A DNA stretch of 9,292 bases, taken from assembly GCA_029941175.1 (NCBI GenBank), contig JAPYRM010000030.1, forward strand, positions 1-9,292, read 5' to 3'. How positions within the stretch are numbered: the stretch's first letter is position 1; each line of letters opens with the position of its first letter. This DNA is from Halobacteriales archaeon. Lineage in GTDB: Archaea > Halobacteriota > Halobacteria > Halobacteriales > Hikarchaeaceae. This document shows, in pieces, positions 1 through 7,321 of the stretch. The notes beneath the pieces are model-generated. The model searched no databases, had not been told where the DNA came from, and saw nothing but the letters and a program-made list of their open reading frames with translations. The position numbers were made by a program, and so were the translations under genes.

Positions 1-419
1 CGTTTACTCAGGGTTTGGTCGAGCTCCATATCTCCAAGAACTGCCCTTAGAGTTGTCTGTGCTAGGTTCATTACTGCAATTTTATAGTTTGTGACTTCTA
101 GGAATGCTTTCTTTGCATCCATAACTCGGATGTATACAACCGCGTCTGCCCTAACAGGAGAGTTGTCTCTAGTGATTGCTTCCTGCCGAGGGACGTCCAA
201 AGTTTGTGTCCTCATGTCAAATGTGTAAGTACGAGAAACAAAGGGTGGAACGAAGCGGATACCAGGTTCTAATAAACCACGATATTCACCAAAAATTGTT
301 AATGCTTTTTTCTCATACGCATTTACTATAATAACCATCTGTGAGACGATAATAATCGCCAAGATTAACAGTGGTATAGCAGGGATCAGTCCGATTTGTA
401 ATGGTAGTAAATCTAACAT
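1..419 (-). CDS. SPFH/band 7 (stomatin-like) membrane protein, partial at its C-terminal side
   Basis: The N-terminal 139 complete codons are present and the gene runs off the left edge. It starts at ATG 417-419. Residues about 8-32 form one hydrophobic helix (LIPAIPLLILAIIIVSQMVI within it), the usual N-terminal membrane anchor. The SPFH core follows: a GEYRGLLEPGIRFVPPF segment at 44-60, a DMRTQTLDVPRQEAITRDN segment at 68-86, and the strand ADAVVYIRV at 91-99. This order is diagnostic of the stomatin/prohibitin family, whose members form oligomeric scaffolds on membranes. The predicted partner is the NfeD-like protein encoded 51 bases upstream on the same strand, a very common pairing. The C-terminal coiled coil lies outside the window. 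The specific cellular role is unknown; membrane microdomain or protease-associated quality control is the family expectation, not something the sequence shows. Confidence 0.95.
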   Translation of the reverse strand, partial: MLDLLPLQIGLIPAIPLLILAIIIVSQMVIIVNAYEKKALTIFGEYRGLLEPGIRFVPPFVSRTYTFDMRTQTLDVPRQEAITRDNSPVRADAVVYIRVMDAKKAFLEVTNYKIAVMNLAQTTLRAVLGDMELDQTLSK

Positions 420-439
420 AGAATTAGGTTAGATTCCTA

Positions 440-448
440 TGTATTAAA
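440..448 (-). promoter_or_regulatory. possible TATA box for the SPFH gene
   Basis: On the minus strand this reads TTTAATACA. Its centre lies about 25 bases before the SPFH gene's ATG. That spacing would give a leaderless or near-leaderless transcript, a common archaeal arrangement. The gap shows no Shine-Dalgarno-like GGAGG. This is spacing and composition evidence only, and the gene could also be read through from the NfeD-like gene. Confidence 0.3.
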
Positions 449-470
449 GCCTATAGATACGTCAATAAAA

Positions 471-953
471 TTAAGATTTTTTTCCAACAGATTCGACTAC
501 CAACATGTTTCCACCACCAGGGTCTACTACTCTTATCTCTGCCCCTACAGAGATAGTTTCGCCAGTACTTCTAGCCGAATATAATGAATCAAATCCACCA
601 TCGTATAGATTTACTTTTCCACCTTTTGAAGTGACCAATTCGGAAACATATCCTGTTTTGTCACGCAGACTATCCGCGTCTGATGTTCGGAAAAGGCCTT
701 TTCCACCGTATATATCTAATGTTCTAAAAAGATATAGAGCAATCCCACCGAAAATTAATAGTAGTATGGAAAGTGCAATGGGATTGTTTAAAGGAGAAAA
801 AACCATTCCAAGGAGACCTGCTGAGATAAGTGCAACTCCTAAAACTATGAAGTGGGCACCGGGGACTATCGCCTCTGCTGTGGTTAAAATAATACCCGCC
901 AAGAGTAAGATCAAAGCTAACGAGACTTGAGGAGGATTGGATGAAATAGACAC
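471..953 (-). CDS. nfeD: NfeD-like membrane protein, short form (three TM helices plus OB-fold)
   Basis: This 160-residue protein is the short NfeD type. It has three hydrophobic helices at about residues 10-30, 33-52 and 57-76. A soluble C-terminal OB-fold-like domain follows at about 95-157, with the family pattern KTGYVSELVTSKGGKVNL, an internal turn, then AEIRVVDPGGGNMLVVES. It lacks the ClpP-like serine protease domain found at the N-terminus of long NfeD (1510-N type) proteins. The start is GTG at 951-953: an in-frame TAA lies just upstream and the next in-frame Met is inside the membrane region, so GTG is the only reasonable choice. The stop is TAA. The SPFH/stomatin gene lies directly downstream, and the two families are known to bind each other through the NfeD OB domain. 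The assignment is firm at family level; the physiological role is unknown. Confidence 0.9.
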   Translation of the reverse strand: MSISSNPPQVSLALILLLAGIILTTAEAIVPGAHFIVLGVALISAGLLGMVFSPLNNPIALSILLLIFGGIALYLFRTLDIYGGKGLFRTSDADSLRDKTGYVSELVTSKGGKVNLYDGGFDSLYSARSTGETISVGAEIRVVDPGGGNMLVVESVGKKS

Positions 954-974
954 AAGAACGAATTATCCGTGAAG

Positions 975-1030
975 GACTTAATTTTTGCGATGAGAAAAAA
1001 GAAGGGAAGAAGTTATAAAAAATGAAAAAT
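975..1030 (-). promoter_or_regulatory. A/T-rich promoter region upstream of the NfeD-like gene
   Basis: The 84-base gap between pyk and the NfeD-like gene holds two TATA-like stretches on the minus strand: TTTTTATAACTT around 1010-1021 and CAAAAATTAAG around 978-988. The nearer one would start transcription about 5 bases before the GTG. The farther one would give a leader of about 38 bases. Since T-tracts that could end pyk transcription lie in the same gap, a separate promoter for the NfeD-stomatin pair is plausible. Which box is used cannot be told from sequence. Confidence 0.35.
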
Positions 1031-1038
1031 CAATTGAT
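1018..1038 (-). terminator. putative transcription terminator after pyk
   Basis: A perfect 10-base palindrome, ATCAATTGAT at 1029-1038, touches the last base of the pyk stop codon. On the minus strand it is followed at once by TTTTTCATTTTTT. A further T-run (TTTTTT) comes about 20 bases later. Archaeal termination relies mainly on T-tracts in the non-template strand, so this is a reasonable end point for the ppsA-metG-pyk transcript. The palindrome is too short and A/T-rich to be a strong hairpin. Confidence 0.5.
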
Positions 1039-2771
1039 CAAAGGGTGTTACCATAATAGAGAAGGCCCCTACCCCCATCAAGAGTTACAATAGTTTTATT
1101 TGAAAGAGAGTCTGGGAGCGAGATTCCGCTTATCATGGGGAGGTTTAGTTCGCGGGCTATAAGTGCAACATAGCTAGTCAATCCAGGACTCTCGTATAAA
1201 ATTCCTGAGTATTTTTTTGCTAATGCGGGTATTTCTTCTGTAAAAGTACGGGGAATGAAAACAATTGCACCTTCGGGAATAGAATCGATGTTGGAAGGGG
1301 ACAATCGGAATAAAGGACCGGAAACTAGTCCTGAAACTATACCTACTCCTTTATCAATAATTTCAGATGCGACGTATATTTGTAATGTTTTTGTAGTATT
1401 CCAAGAGAGATGAGGTAGCATTCCAGAAATTACAACAACAGTGTCCCCGTCACGTACTATTTTAGAAGCCAAAGCTAGAGAAACAGCGTTGTTAGTTATT
1501 TCGAACGGTTGTTCATTTGGTAAAAGTTCTTGTTTAGCAAAAACTCCCCAAGAAAGTGCAAGTCTACGGCACAAATTTTCAGAAGGGAGAACTGCAAATA
1601 TGGGAACACTAGGTCTAAATTTCGATGTTTTAAGTGCAGTGTATCCGGAATCGGAAACGACGATTATGGCGCTTGCCCCAATATCTCTAGCTAAATAACG
1701 TGCAGATCTAGAAAGTGCACCCGTATTGGAAGAAACAACCGAAGATACACGTTGTTCGAGTATGACTGCATGCTCATCGCTGGATTCTACTTCGGATATA
1801 ATACCATTCATAGTTTTGACTACGCCGATTGGGTCAATACCAATGGCAGTTTCACCAGATAGCATGACTGCATCAGTTCCATCTAGAACGGCATTTGCTA
1901 CATCAGACGCCTCGGCCCGGGTTGGGCGAGGGGAAGTTATCATTGAATCTAACATTTCTGTTGCAGTTATGACCGGTACTCCGGAATCAATGCATTTATG
2001 AATGATTCTTTTTTGGATTAGGGGAACTTCTTGAAGAGGACATTCAACGCCAAGATCCCCACGTGCGATCATGATACCATAAGATATCTCGATTATAGAA
2101 TCTAGTTCTGTCAGAGAATCAGATCGTTCTATCTTTGCGATGATAGGGAGGTCGAAGTTGAATTCCTCCATCGTGGATCGAATAGCCAATATATCAGCTG
2201 CGTTTCGAACAAAGCTAGCTGCTATGAAGTCTACATTTTGGGATGAGATAAATTCTAGATCTTTACGGTCTTTTTCGGTTACAGGGTCCAAATTGAGTCG
2301 AACTCCAGGTATGCTAATACCTTTTTGGCTAGTCAATTCGCCTCCAGAAAGAACTTTGGCAGTTATAGAATCAGAGGTAACTTCTGTAATAGTCGTTTCA
2401 ATTTTACCATCATCGAGGAGGATATTATCACCTACAGCTACTCCAGTTAAGAGGTGAGAAGTGCCGATGGTAAGAGGGGGAGATCCGAGTCCCTCGACAA
2501 ATTGAACTGAGTCTCCGGGATTCAAATGCAAAGGAGAGTCCAAATGAGTTGTTCTTATTTCTGGGCCTTGTAAATCGAAAATTATAGAGATAGAATTCTC
2601 AAATTCTTTTTCGGACTCCCGAACAAGGTTGATATAATGTTCCCATTCAGAGGGAGATCCATGGCTAGCATTGATTCTTGCAACAGACATACCGGCATCG
2701 ATTAATCCATGAATAGTAGATTTATCGGATGTTGCAGGTCCGAGTGTACAAACTATTTTTGTTTTCCCCAT
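1038..2771 (-). CDS. pyk: pyruvate kinase with a degenerate C-terminal PEP-utiliser-like domain
   Basis: Pyruvate kinase transfers phosphate from PEP to ADP, giving pyruvate and ATP, in the cytoplasm. The protein has 577 residues. Visible signatures are KIVCTLGPAT at 4-13, the substrate loop R32-N34-S36-H37, D66 in DLQGPEIR, the catalytic lysine K213 in IAKIE with metal ligands E215 and D239, and T271 in ITATEMLDSM. E71 aligns with the glutamate that goes with potassium dependence in muscle enzyme (E117), so this enzyme is predicted to need K+. The small B domain spans about 74-163. The regulatory C domain is at about 345-470. Beyond the usual end is an extra domain at about 476-577, resembling the extension in Geobacillus/Bacillus pyruvate kinase and the swivelling domain of PEP synthase. 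In it the phosphohistidine motif TSH reads TSY (Y534). The start ATG has no Shine-Dalgarno sequence. The gene lies 47 bases after metG, probably in the same transcript as ppsA. Confidence 0.97.
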   Translation of the reverse strand: MGKTKIVCTLGPATSDKSTIHGLIDAGMSVARINASHGSPSEWEHYINLVRESEKEFENSISIIFDLQGPEIRTTHLDSPLHLNPGDSVQFVEGLGSPPLTIGTSHLLTGVAVGDNILLDDGKIETTITEVTSDSITAKVLSGGELTSQKGISIPGVRLNLDPVTEKDRKDLEFISSQNVDFIAASFVRNAADILAIRSTMEEFNFDLPIIAKIERSDSLTELDSIIEISYGIMIARGDLGVECPLQEVPLIQKRIIHKCIDSGVPVITATEMLDSMITSPRPTRAEASDVANAVLDGTDAVMLSGETAIGIDPIGVVKTMNGIISEVESSDEHAVILEQRVSSVVSSNTGALSRSARYLARDIGASAIIVVSDSGYTALKTSKFRPSVPIFAVLPSENLCRRLALSWGVFAKQELLPNEQPFEITNNAVSLALASKIVRDGDTVVVISGMLPHLSWNTTKTLQIYVASEIIDKGVGIVSGLVSGPLFRLSPSNIDSIPEGAIVFIPRTFTEEIPALAKKYSGILYESPGLTSYVALIARELNLPMISGISLPDSLSNKTIVTLDGGRGLLYYGNTL

Positions 2772-2818
2772 ATTACAGATATAGTGGGGCTGAAAAAGTA
2801 ATAAGGGCTAGGATGTTA

Positions 2819-4858
2819 TTATCGTATTCTCTCTCCGGGGGAGGAATCTCCGTGGGTTGTAAGCAGATCTGCGGAGTCTCCAGCTGCCAATACCATGCCA
2901 TCTGATTCAGTTCCAAAGATGGTTGCTTTTTCTAAATTGGTGGCGACTACCACATGTTTTCCGATCAAATCGTCCATAGTATAGAATTTTCGTATTCCTG
3001 CGACTATTTGCCTAGTTTCGGATCCAATATCTACAGTGAGTAAGAGTAATTTTTCTGATCCAGATATCTCTTTTGTTTCGAGTATTTTTCCGATTCGTAG
3101 ATCTAGTTTTTGGAAAAGTTCGAAAGAGATACGATTGAGATTGGAAGTTTCGGAAGGTGAGTTTTCGTTGCCCATAGTAGAGTTGTGGTTTATACGTTGA
3201 TCGAGCTTGGAATTGAGATCTTTGAGTTTTTTGTCGTCGATTGGCATGAATGGTTCACTTGGTGAGTTGAAAGAAATGGGAGGGGATTCTAAAGCTTCAA
3301 TCAAGGTTACTTGGTGAATAGAATTGGATTCCCCCATTTCCTCCCATATTTTTTGAGTTGTGTTGGGCATAGTTGGAGACAGCAAAATGCAAACTGCCTT
3401 GCATATTTGTAAACAGTCTCTAATGACTTGGGCAGCAAAATCTGGGTTGCTTTTTTTAAGTTTCCAAGGTTCGTTTTGCTGAATATAAGCATTTCCGTAC
3501 TGGGCCAATTTAGTACCAGCCAAAGCAGAACTTCGTAAAGAATATTTATTAATTGAATCGGAAAACTCAGTTATTGCTTCTTGAATTCTTTTGTTTACAG
3601 TCTCGCTTACTAATTTTTGAGGAGTCCCACCGTATTCACGATGGGCAAATAGTAAAGACCTATAGAGGAAATTCCCCGTATTTCCAACTAGTTCTCCATT
3701 CACTTTATCGGCAAAATTAGACCAAGAAAAATCGATGTCGTCTTGCAGACTTCCCACCGTAACTAGATAATATCTTAAGAGATCTGGATCTAATTTTTCG
3801 GAGAAATAATCATCTACCCAGATCGCACGATTTCGGCTAGTTGAAAATGCCTTTTTGTTTAGATTTACAAATCCGGTTGCCATGATTGCACGGGGTTCTG
3901 TGTAACCAGATCCATATAGCATTGCTGGCCAGAAAACAGCATGATGTTGGATTATATCGCGTCCGATGACGTGGATTATTTCCCCATTTTTTTTCCAAGC
4001 AGACTCCCAATCAAATGTGGCAGATCCAACGCGGTCGGAGTATTGTTTGGTTGAGGAAATATATTCGACCACTGCGTCGACCCACACATAGAGAACCAAG
4101 TCTGTTTCTTCGGCCCCGGGATAAGGAATGCCCCAATCTATGTCTCGCGTTATACACCAATCGCGAAGAGATCCTTCGATCCATTCCCTAGGTTGGTTTT
4201 TGGCGTTTGCAGTTCCTTCAAGTCTATTGATGAATCCCTGTAGATAGTCTTGAAAGTCAGAAATACGGAAAAATTTGTGAGATTTATTCCGATATTCGGC
4301 GTCGTTTCCTGTAATTATGCTTTTTGGATTTAATATTTCCCCAGGTTCTAGATGCCTTTGGCAACCGTCATCACACTCATCCCCTCTTGCATTTGCGCCG
4401 CAATGGGGACAAGCTCCTTCGACATATCTATCGGGAAGAGGTTGGTTTTCGAGAGGATCCCAGGCAACAAGAATCTCTTTGTCATAAATATGATTAGAAT
4501 CATCTAATGTTTTGACTATTTCTCGAGTAAGCATGGTGTTGACTTCATCATCAGTGTGACCATAATTATCGAATTCAATAGCCATTCCAAGGAAAGGTTG
4601 TTTATATTTTTCGTGCCAAGATAGGGCAAATTCCTTGGGGTGTTTTCCTTCTTTCCAAGCATTTACTGCGACAGGGGTTCCGTGCATATCGGATCCACAA
4701 ACAAATGCGGTTTTCTGCCCAATTTTGCGTAGGGACCTACTCAGAGTATCTCCGGTGACATAGGTGCGCATGTGCCCAATGTGTAAATTTCCATTTGCAT
4801 AGGGCAATCCACAAGTTACAACTGCGAGATTGTTAGTGGGGAAAGAATTGGCACTCAT
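2819..4858 (-). CDS. metG: methionyl-tRNA synthetase with fused C-terminal tRNA-binding domain
   Basis: This class I synthetase charges tRNA-Met, including the initiator, with methionine. The Rossmann fold begins at VVTCGLPYANGNLHIGHM, with the HIGH motif at H26-H29. A connective zinc knuckle has C150, C153, C162 and C166 (Cx2C, then Cx3C). The methionine-pocket region reads GRDIIQHHAVFWPAMLYG at 299-316. The KMSKS loop is AFSTSRN at 337-343: the first lysine is replaced by Ala and the fourth position is Thr, though two lysines (K335, K336) lie just before it. The anticodon-binding helical domain covers about 380-520. A polar linker (about 541-576) leads to an EMAP/Trbp-type OB-fold at 577-679 (FQKLDLRIGKILETKEI, then IVAGIRKFY and VVVATNLEKATIFG), which binds tRNA without sequence specificity and is encoded separately in many archaea. 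At 679 residues it is full length. It lies between ppsA (30-base gap) and pyk (47-base gap) with no clear Shine-Dalgarno site. Confidence 0.98.
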   Translation of the reverse strand: MSANSFPTNNLAVVTCGLPYANGNLHIGHMRTYVTGDTLSRSLRKIGQKTAFVCGSDMHGTPVAVNAWKEGKHPKEFALSWHEKYKQPFLGMAIEFDNYGHTDDEVNTMLTREIVKTLDDSNHIYDKEILVAWDPLENQPLPDRYVEGACPHCGANARGDECDDGCQRHLEPGEILNPKSIITGNDAEYRNKSHKFFRISDFQDYLQGFINRLEGTANAKNQPREWIEGSLRDWCITRDIDWGIPYPGAEETDLVLYVWVDAVVEYISSTKQYSDRVGSATFDWESAWKKNGEIIHVIGRDIIQHHAVFWPAMLYGSGYTEPRAIMATGFVNLNKKAFSTSRNRAIWVDDYFSEKLDPDLLRYYLVTVGSLQDDIDFSWSNFADKVNGELVGNTGNFLYRSLLFAHREYGGTPQKLVSETVNKRIQEAITEFSDSINKYSLRSSALAGTKLAQYGNAYIQQNEPWKLKKSNPDFAAQVIRDCLQICKAVCILLSPTMPNTTQKIWEEMGESNSIHQVTLIEALESPPISFNSPSEPFMPIDDKKLKDLNSKLDQRINHNSTMGNENSPSETSNLNRISFELFQKLDLRIGKILETKEISGSEKLLLLTVDIGSETRQIVAGIRKFYTMDDLIGKHVVVATNLEKATIFGTESDGMVLAAGDSADLLTTHGDSSPGERIR

Positions 4859-4888
4859 GTGGGGATATGGAGGTCCACAGGAGATAGA

Positions 4889-7210
4889 TCACTCGTTAGT
4901 AAATCGTATTGAATCGAGTATGAGTTGTTGCTCGACCCGTTGAACTTCTTGTTGAACATCCCTAACAGCGTCTATATTGGCAGATATTGAAGAAATTCCA
5001 CAAGATACCAAATACCGCACCATAGCGGGTTTGGATCCTGCCTGTCCACAGATCGATGTCTCGACTGAGCGATTGTTACATGCTTGAATGACGGGGGAAA
5101 TGAGTTTTAAAATAGCAGGGTGCAACTCATCGAATCTATCTGCCACTCTAGCATTGTTTCTGTCGACTGCTAGAGTGTATTGGGTGAGGTCGTTTGTACC
5201 AAAACTTGCAAATTTAATCCCGGAATCGAGAAGGTCTTCAATCATCAATGCGCTCCCAGGTGTTTCGATCATCACACCCCAAGTGCATTTCTCTGCGTCG
5301 ATGCCAGCTTCTTCCATCAAACGTACTGCAGGCAATACATCTCTTGCGTCGTTGACGAGGGGGAACATGATCTCAATGTTATCATAGCCCATATCGAAAA
5401 GTTTGGAGAATGCTTGTAACTCATATGAAAAAAGATCAGGAGTATCGAGAGATCGTCGAATCCCTCGATAACCTAGCATAGGGTTATGTTCATAGGGTTC
5501 GTCTTCACCTCCTTGGAGTTGACGGAATTCGTCCGTTGGAGCGTCCAAAGTTCTTACTCGCACGGGGAGAGGGTAGAAGGCATCTGCGACCACACTTATC
5601 CCACGGATGAGCTCTTCAACATATGCTTTTGAGCCATGATCAGCTATATATTTTTCAGGGGTTTTATTTGTAGAGAGTATTAAATGCTCTATCCGGAGTA
5701 AACCAACACCATCGGCCCCTGTTGAAGCTGCCCGTTCGGCTGCTTCGGGGATGGAAACATTTACTAGAATCTTAGTGGCAGTCATAGGTTTGGAAAATGG
5801 GATATTAAATGGAGATTTGCTGGCATCGGAAGGAGAGGCGTGATGAGAAGTACCCTCCAGGACAATGCCCAAATTTCCATCCATGGTGACAAAGTTTCCA
5901 TCTTCTAGTTGGGTTGTGGCGAATTTGGTCCCAACAATAGCAGGGACCCCCAATTCGCGTGAAATAATAGAAGCGTGGCTAGTCATACCACCTTCATCGG
6001 TGATGATTCCCGCAGCACGTTTCATCGCAGGGACCATATCGGGAGTGGTCATTTTAGTTACAAGAATATCCCCAGAAACAACTTTATCTAGGTGATCTAA
6101 GTTTGTTATAATTCGAACGGGGCCCGAAGAAACACCGGGACTAGATCCGATTCCAGTTAGAATGGGATTAGTAGAGTGGATTGGGGTGGAATTTGGAGGT
6201 TTATCTTCGATGTTGATTATGCCATTTAGAGAAGGATTTTCAGGAGTGAAAGGAGTATTAAGAGTAGTTATGGGACGCGATTGTAATAAATATATTTTAT
6301 CATTGTAAATTGCCCATTCAATGTCTTGAGGGGACCCATAATGCGTTTCGACTTCCTCCCCCAATTGGGTTAATTCTAGTAAGATTGATTCGGGTAGAAC
6401 TTGGACCTCTCGCAGATCCGAAGGGACATTACGTTTCAAAGTTTCGCCGGTGTATTGATCGCGTTCGTAGAGGATTTGTTTATCGGAGATTGTTAGACTG
6501 AGAATTGTTTTACTTTCTCTATCAATTATATAATTATCCGGTGAAACCTCTCCAGATACTACGGCTTCCCCGAGTCCCCACGCAGCTTCAATGACCATAT
6601 GGGGATCGCCAGTAGAGGGATGCCGAGTGAAAAGAACGCCAGAAGTTTCTGCGTCGATCATAGACTGGATGACGACAGAAATGTCGACGTCAGCTGTAGA
6701 GAATCCTTTTTCAGACCTATAATAAATAGCACGTTGGGTGAATAGAGAAGCCCAACAATCTTTGACTCGTTCTAGTAAGTCACTCCGTCTCACATTTAAG
6801 TAAGTTTCTTGTTGTCCAGCGAATGATGCTTCTGGCAGATCCTCAGCTGTAGCAGAAGAGCGCACGGCAACAAAGACATCCTCTTCTCCAATCTGTTGAT
6901 TCAACTCATCGAATTTGAGGAGTATGTCTTCTTGAACAGATAGAGGAATGGACGCATTTTGGATTAGGTTTACTACTTTTGAGTGGGCAGTCACTAGGGC
7001 ATCAGAATCTTCGACGTCTACATCAACTATGTCAACTAATTGTTCAGCGATTCCAGCTTCGTTGATGAAATCGCGATAAGTTGATGCAGTAATAATAAAA
7101 CCAGGAGGCACGGGGAAACCTGAACGTATCATTTCCCCGAGAGATGCACCTTTCCCACCTGCTATTTTTATGTCAGATTTAGATATATCGGTTAACCAGA
7201 TTGTGGTCAT
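4889..7210 (-). CDS. ppsA: phosphoenolpyruvate synthase (pyruvate, water dikinase)
   Basis: This enzyme converts pyruvate, ATP and water to PEP, AMP and phosphate, feeding gluconeogenesis. The 773 residues show the complete three-domain layout. The N-terminal ATP-grasp half has GGKGASLGEM at 18-27, VAVRSSATAEDLPEASFAGQ at 114-133 and the end signature DIEWAI...LLQSRPIT at 296-315. A proline- and asparagine-rich linker (about 318-348) leads to the swivelling domain with the phosphohistidine H412 in GGMTSHASIISRELG. The C-terminal PEP/pyruvate barrel has LLRIEHL at 504-510, RTLDAPTDEFRQL at 553-565, GTNDLTQYTLAVDR at 671-684 and the acid/base cysteine C721 in ICGQAGSKP. All expected catalytic residues are present and the length is normal. 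It is the first gene of the minus-strand block with metG and pyk. No Shine-Dalgarno site precedes the ATG, and the leader probably contains a short inverted repeat. Pyruvate phosphate dikinase is less likely given the domain lengths and the VAVRSSATAEDLPEASFAGQ motif. Confidence 0.97.
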   Translation of the reverse strand: MTTIWLTDISKSDIKIAGGKGASLGEMIRSGFPVPPGFIITASTYRDFINEAGIAEQLVDIVDVDVEDSDALVTAHSKVVNLIQNASIPLSVQEDILLKFDELNQQIGEEDVFVAVRSSATAEDLPEASFAGQQETYLNVRRSDLLERVKDCWASLFTQRAIYYRSEKGFSTADVDISVVIQSMIDAETSGVLFTRHPSTGDPHMVIEAAWGLGEAVVSGEVSPDNYIIDRESKTILSLTISDKQILYERDQYTGETLKRNVPSDLREVQVLPESILLELTQLGEEVETHYGSPQDIEWAIYNDKIYLLQSRPITTLNTPFTPENPSLNGIINIEDKPPNSTPIHSTNPILTGIGSSPGVSSGPVRIITNLDHLDKVVSGDILVTKMTTPDMVPAMKRAAGIITDEGGMTSHASIISRELGVPAIVGTKFATTQLEDGNFVTMDGNLGIVLEGTSHHASPSDASKSPFNIPFSKPMTATKILVNVSIPEAAERAASTGADGVGLLRIEHLILSTNKTPEKYIADHGSKAYVEELIRGISVVADAFYPLPVRVRTLDAPTDEFRQLQGGEDEPYEHNPMLGYRGIRRSLDTPDLFSYELQAFSKLFDMGYDNIEIMFPLVNDARDVLPAVRLMEEAGIDAEKCTWGVMIETPGSALMIEDLLDSGIKFASFGTNDLTQYTLAVDRNNARVADRFDELHPAILKLISPVIQACNNRSVETSICGQAGSKPAMVRYLVSCGISSISANIDAVRDVQQEVQRVEQQLILDSIRFTNE

Positions 7211-7321
7211 TAGTCTTGTTGTGGAAATTGGCTAGCCGGGAAAAGAAGCTTCCGGTAACAGGAATTATGAAAGAATTTGACCAAATTATTTTTAGGGGGG
7301 GAGCGCGAGGTTAGAGAATAT
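7211..7321. promoter_or_regulatory. divergent promoter region between ppsA and the small membrane protein gene
   Basis: The region separates two diverging transcription units. The A/T block AAATTATTTTTA at 7283-7294 could serve as a TATA box for the plus strand, about 33 bases before the ATG at 7322. It could also serve the minus strand as TAAAAATAATTT, which would give ppsA a leader of roughly 50 bases. A second minus-strand A/T element, CATAATTCC, lies around 7262-7269. A run of six G at 7295-7300 follows the central A/T block. No operator of a known regulator could be recognised. Confidence 0.45.
7236..7255 (-). repeat. short inverted repeat in the presumed ppsA leader
   Basis: On the minus strand, CCGGAA pairs with TTCCCGG (one bulged base) across a seven-base loop, about 26-45 bases before the ppsA start codon. 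The 8-base palindrome GAAGCTTC at 7245-7252 overlaps one arm. It could be a leader hairpin or a regulator binding site, or it may be chance: the stem is only six pairs, although it is G/C-rich in an otherwise A/T-rich region. Confidence 0.3.

Noticed and set aside
505..930. Long plus-strand open frame opposite the NfeD-like gene
   Set aside because: It is an antisense shadow with no recognisable domain; the minus-strand frame has clear membrane helices and an OB-fold.
1018..1038. ATCAATTGAT palindrome considered as an attachment site or regulator operator
   Set aside because: It has a single occurrence, is A/T-rich, directly abuts the pyk stop and is followed by T-tracts, so a terminator is the simpler reading.
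3307..3492. Small minus-strand open frame inside metG in another frame
   Set aside because: It lies wholly within the intact MetRS anticodon-binding domain and has no ribosome site or domain of its own.
5088..5419. Two plus-strand open frames opposite the ppsA barrel domain
   Set aside because: They are shadows of a strongly conserved gene on the other strand and have no family signature or start context.
7277..7321. Upstream TTG start giving the small membrane protein 15 extra residues
   Set aside because: The added segment contains the best TATA-like box and a run of six G, is unlike the rest of the protein, and the ATG at 7322 has a possible GAGGT ribosome site.
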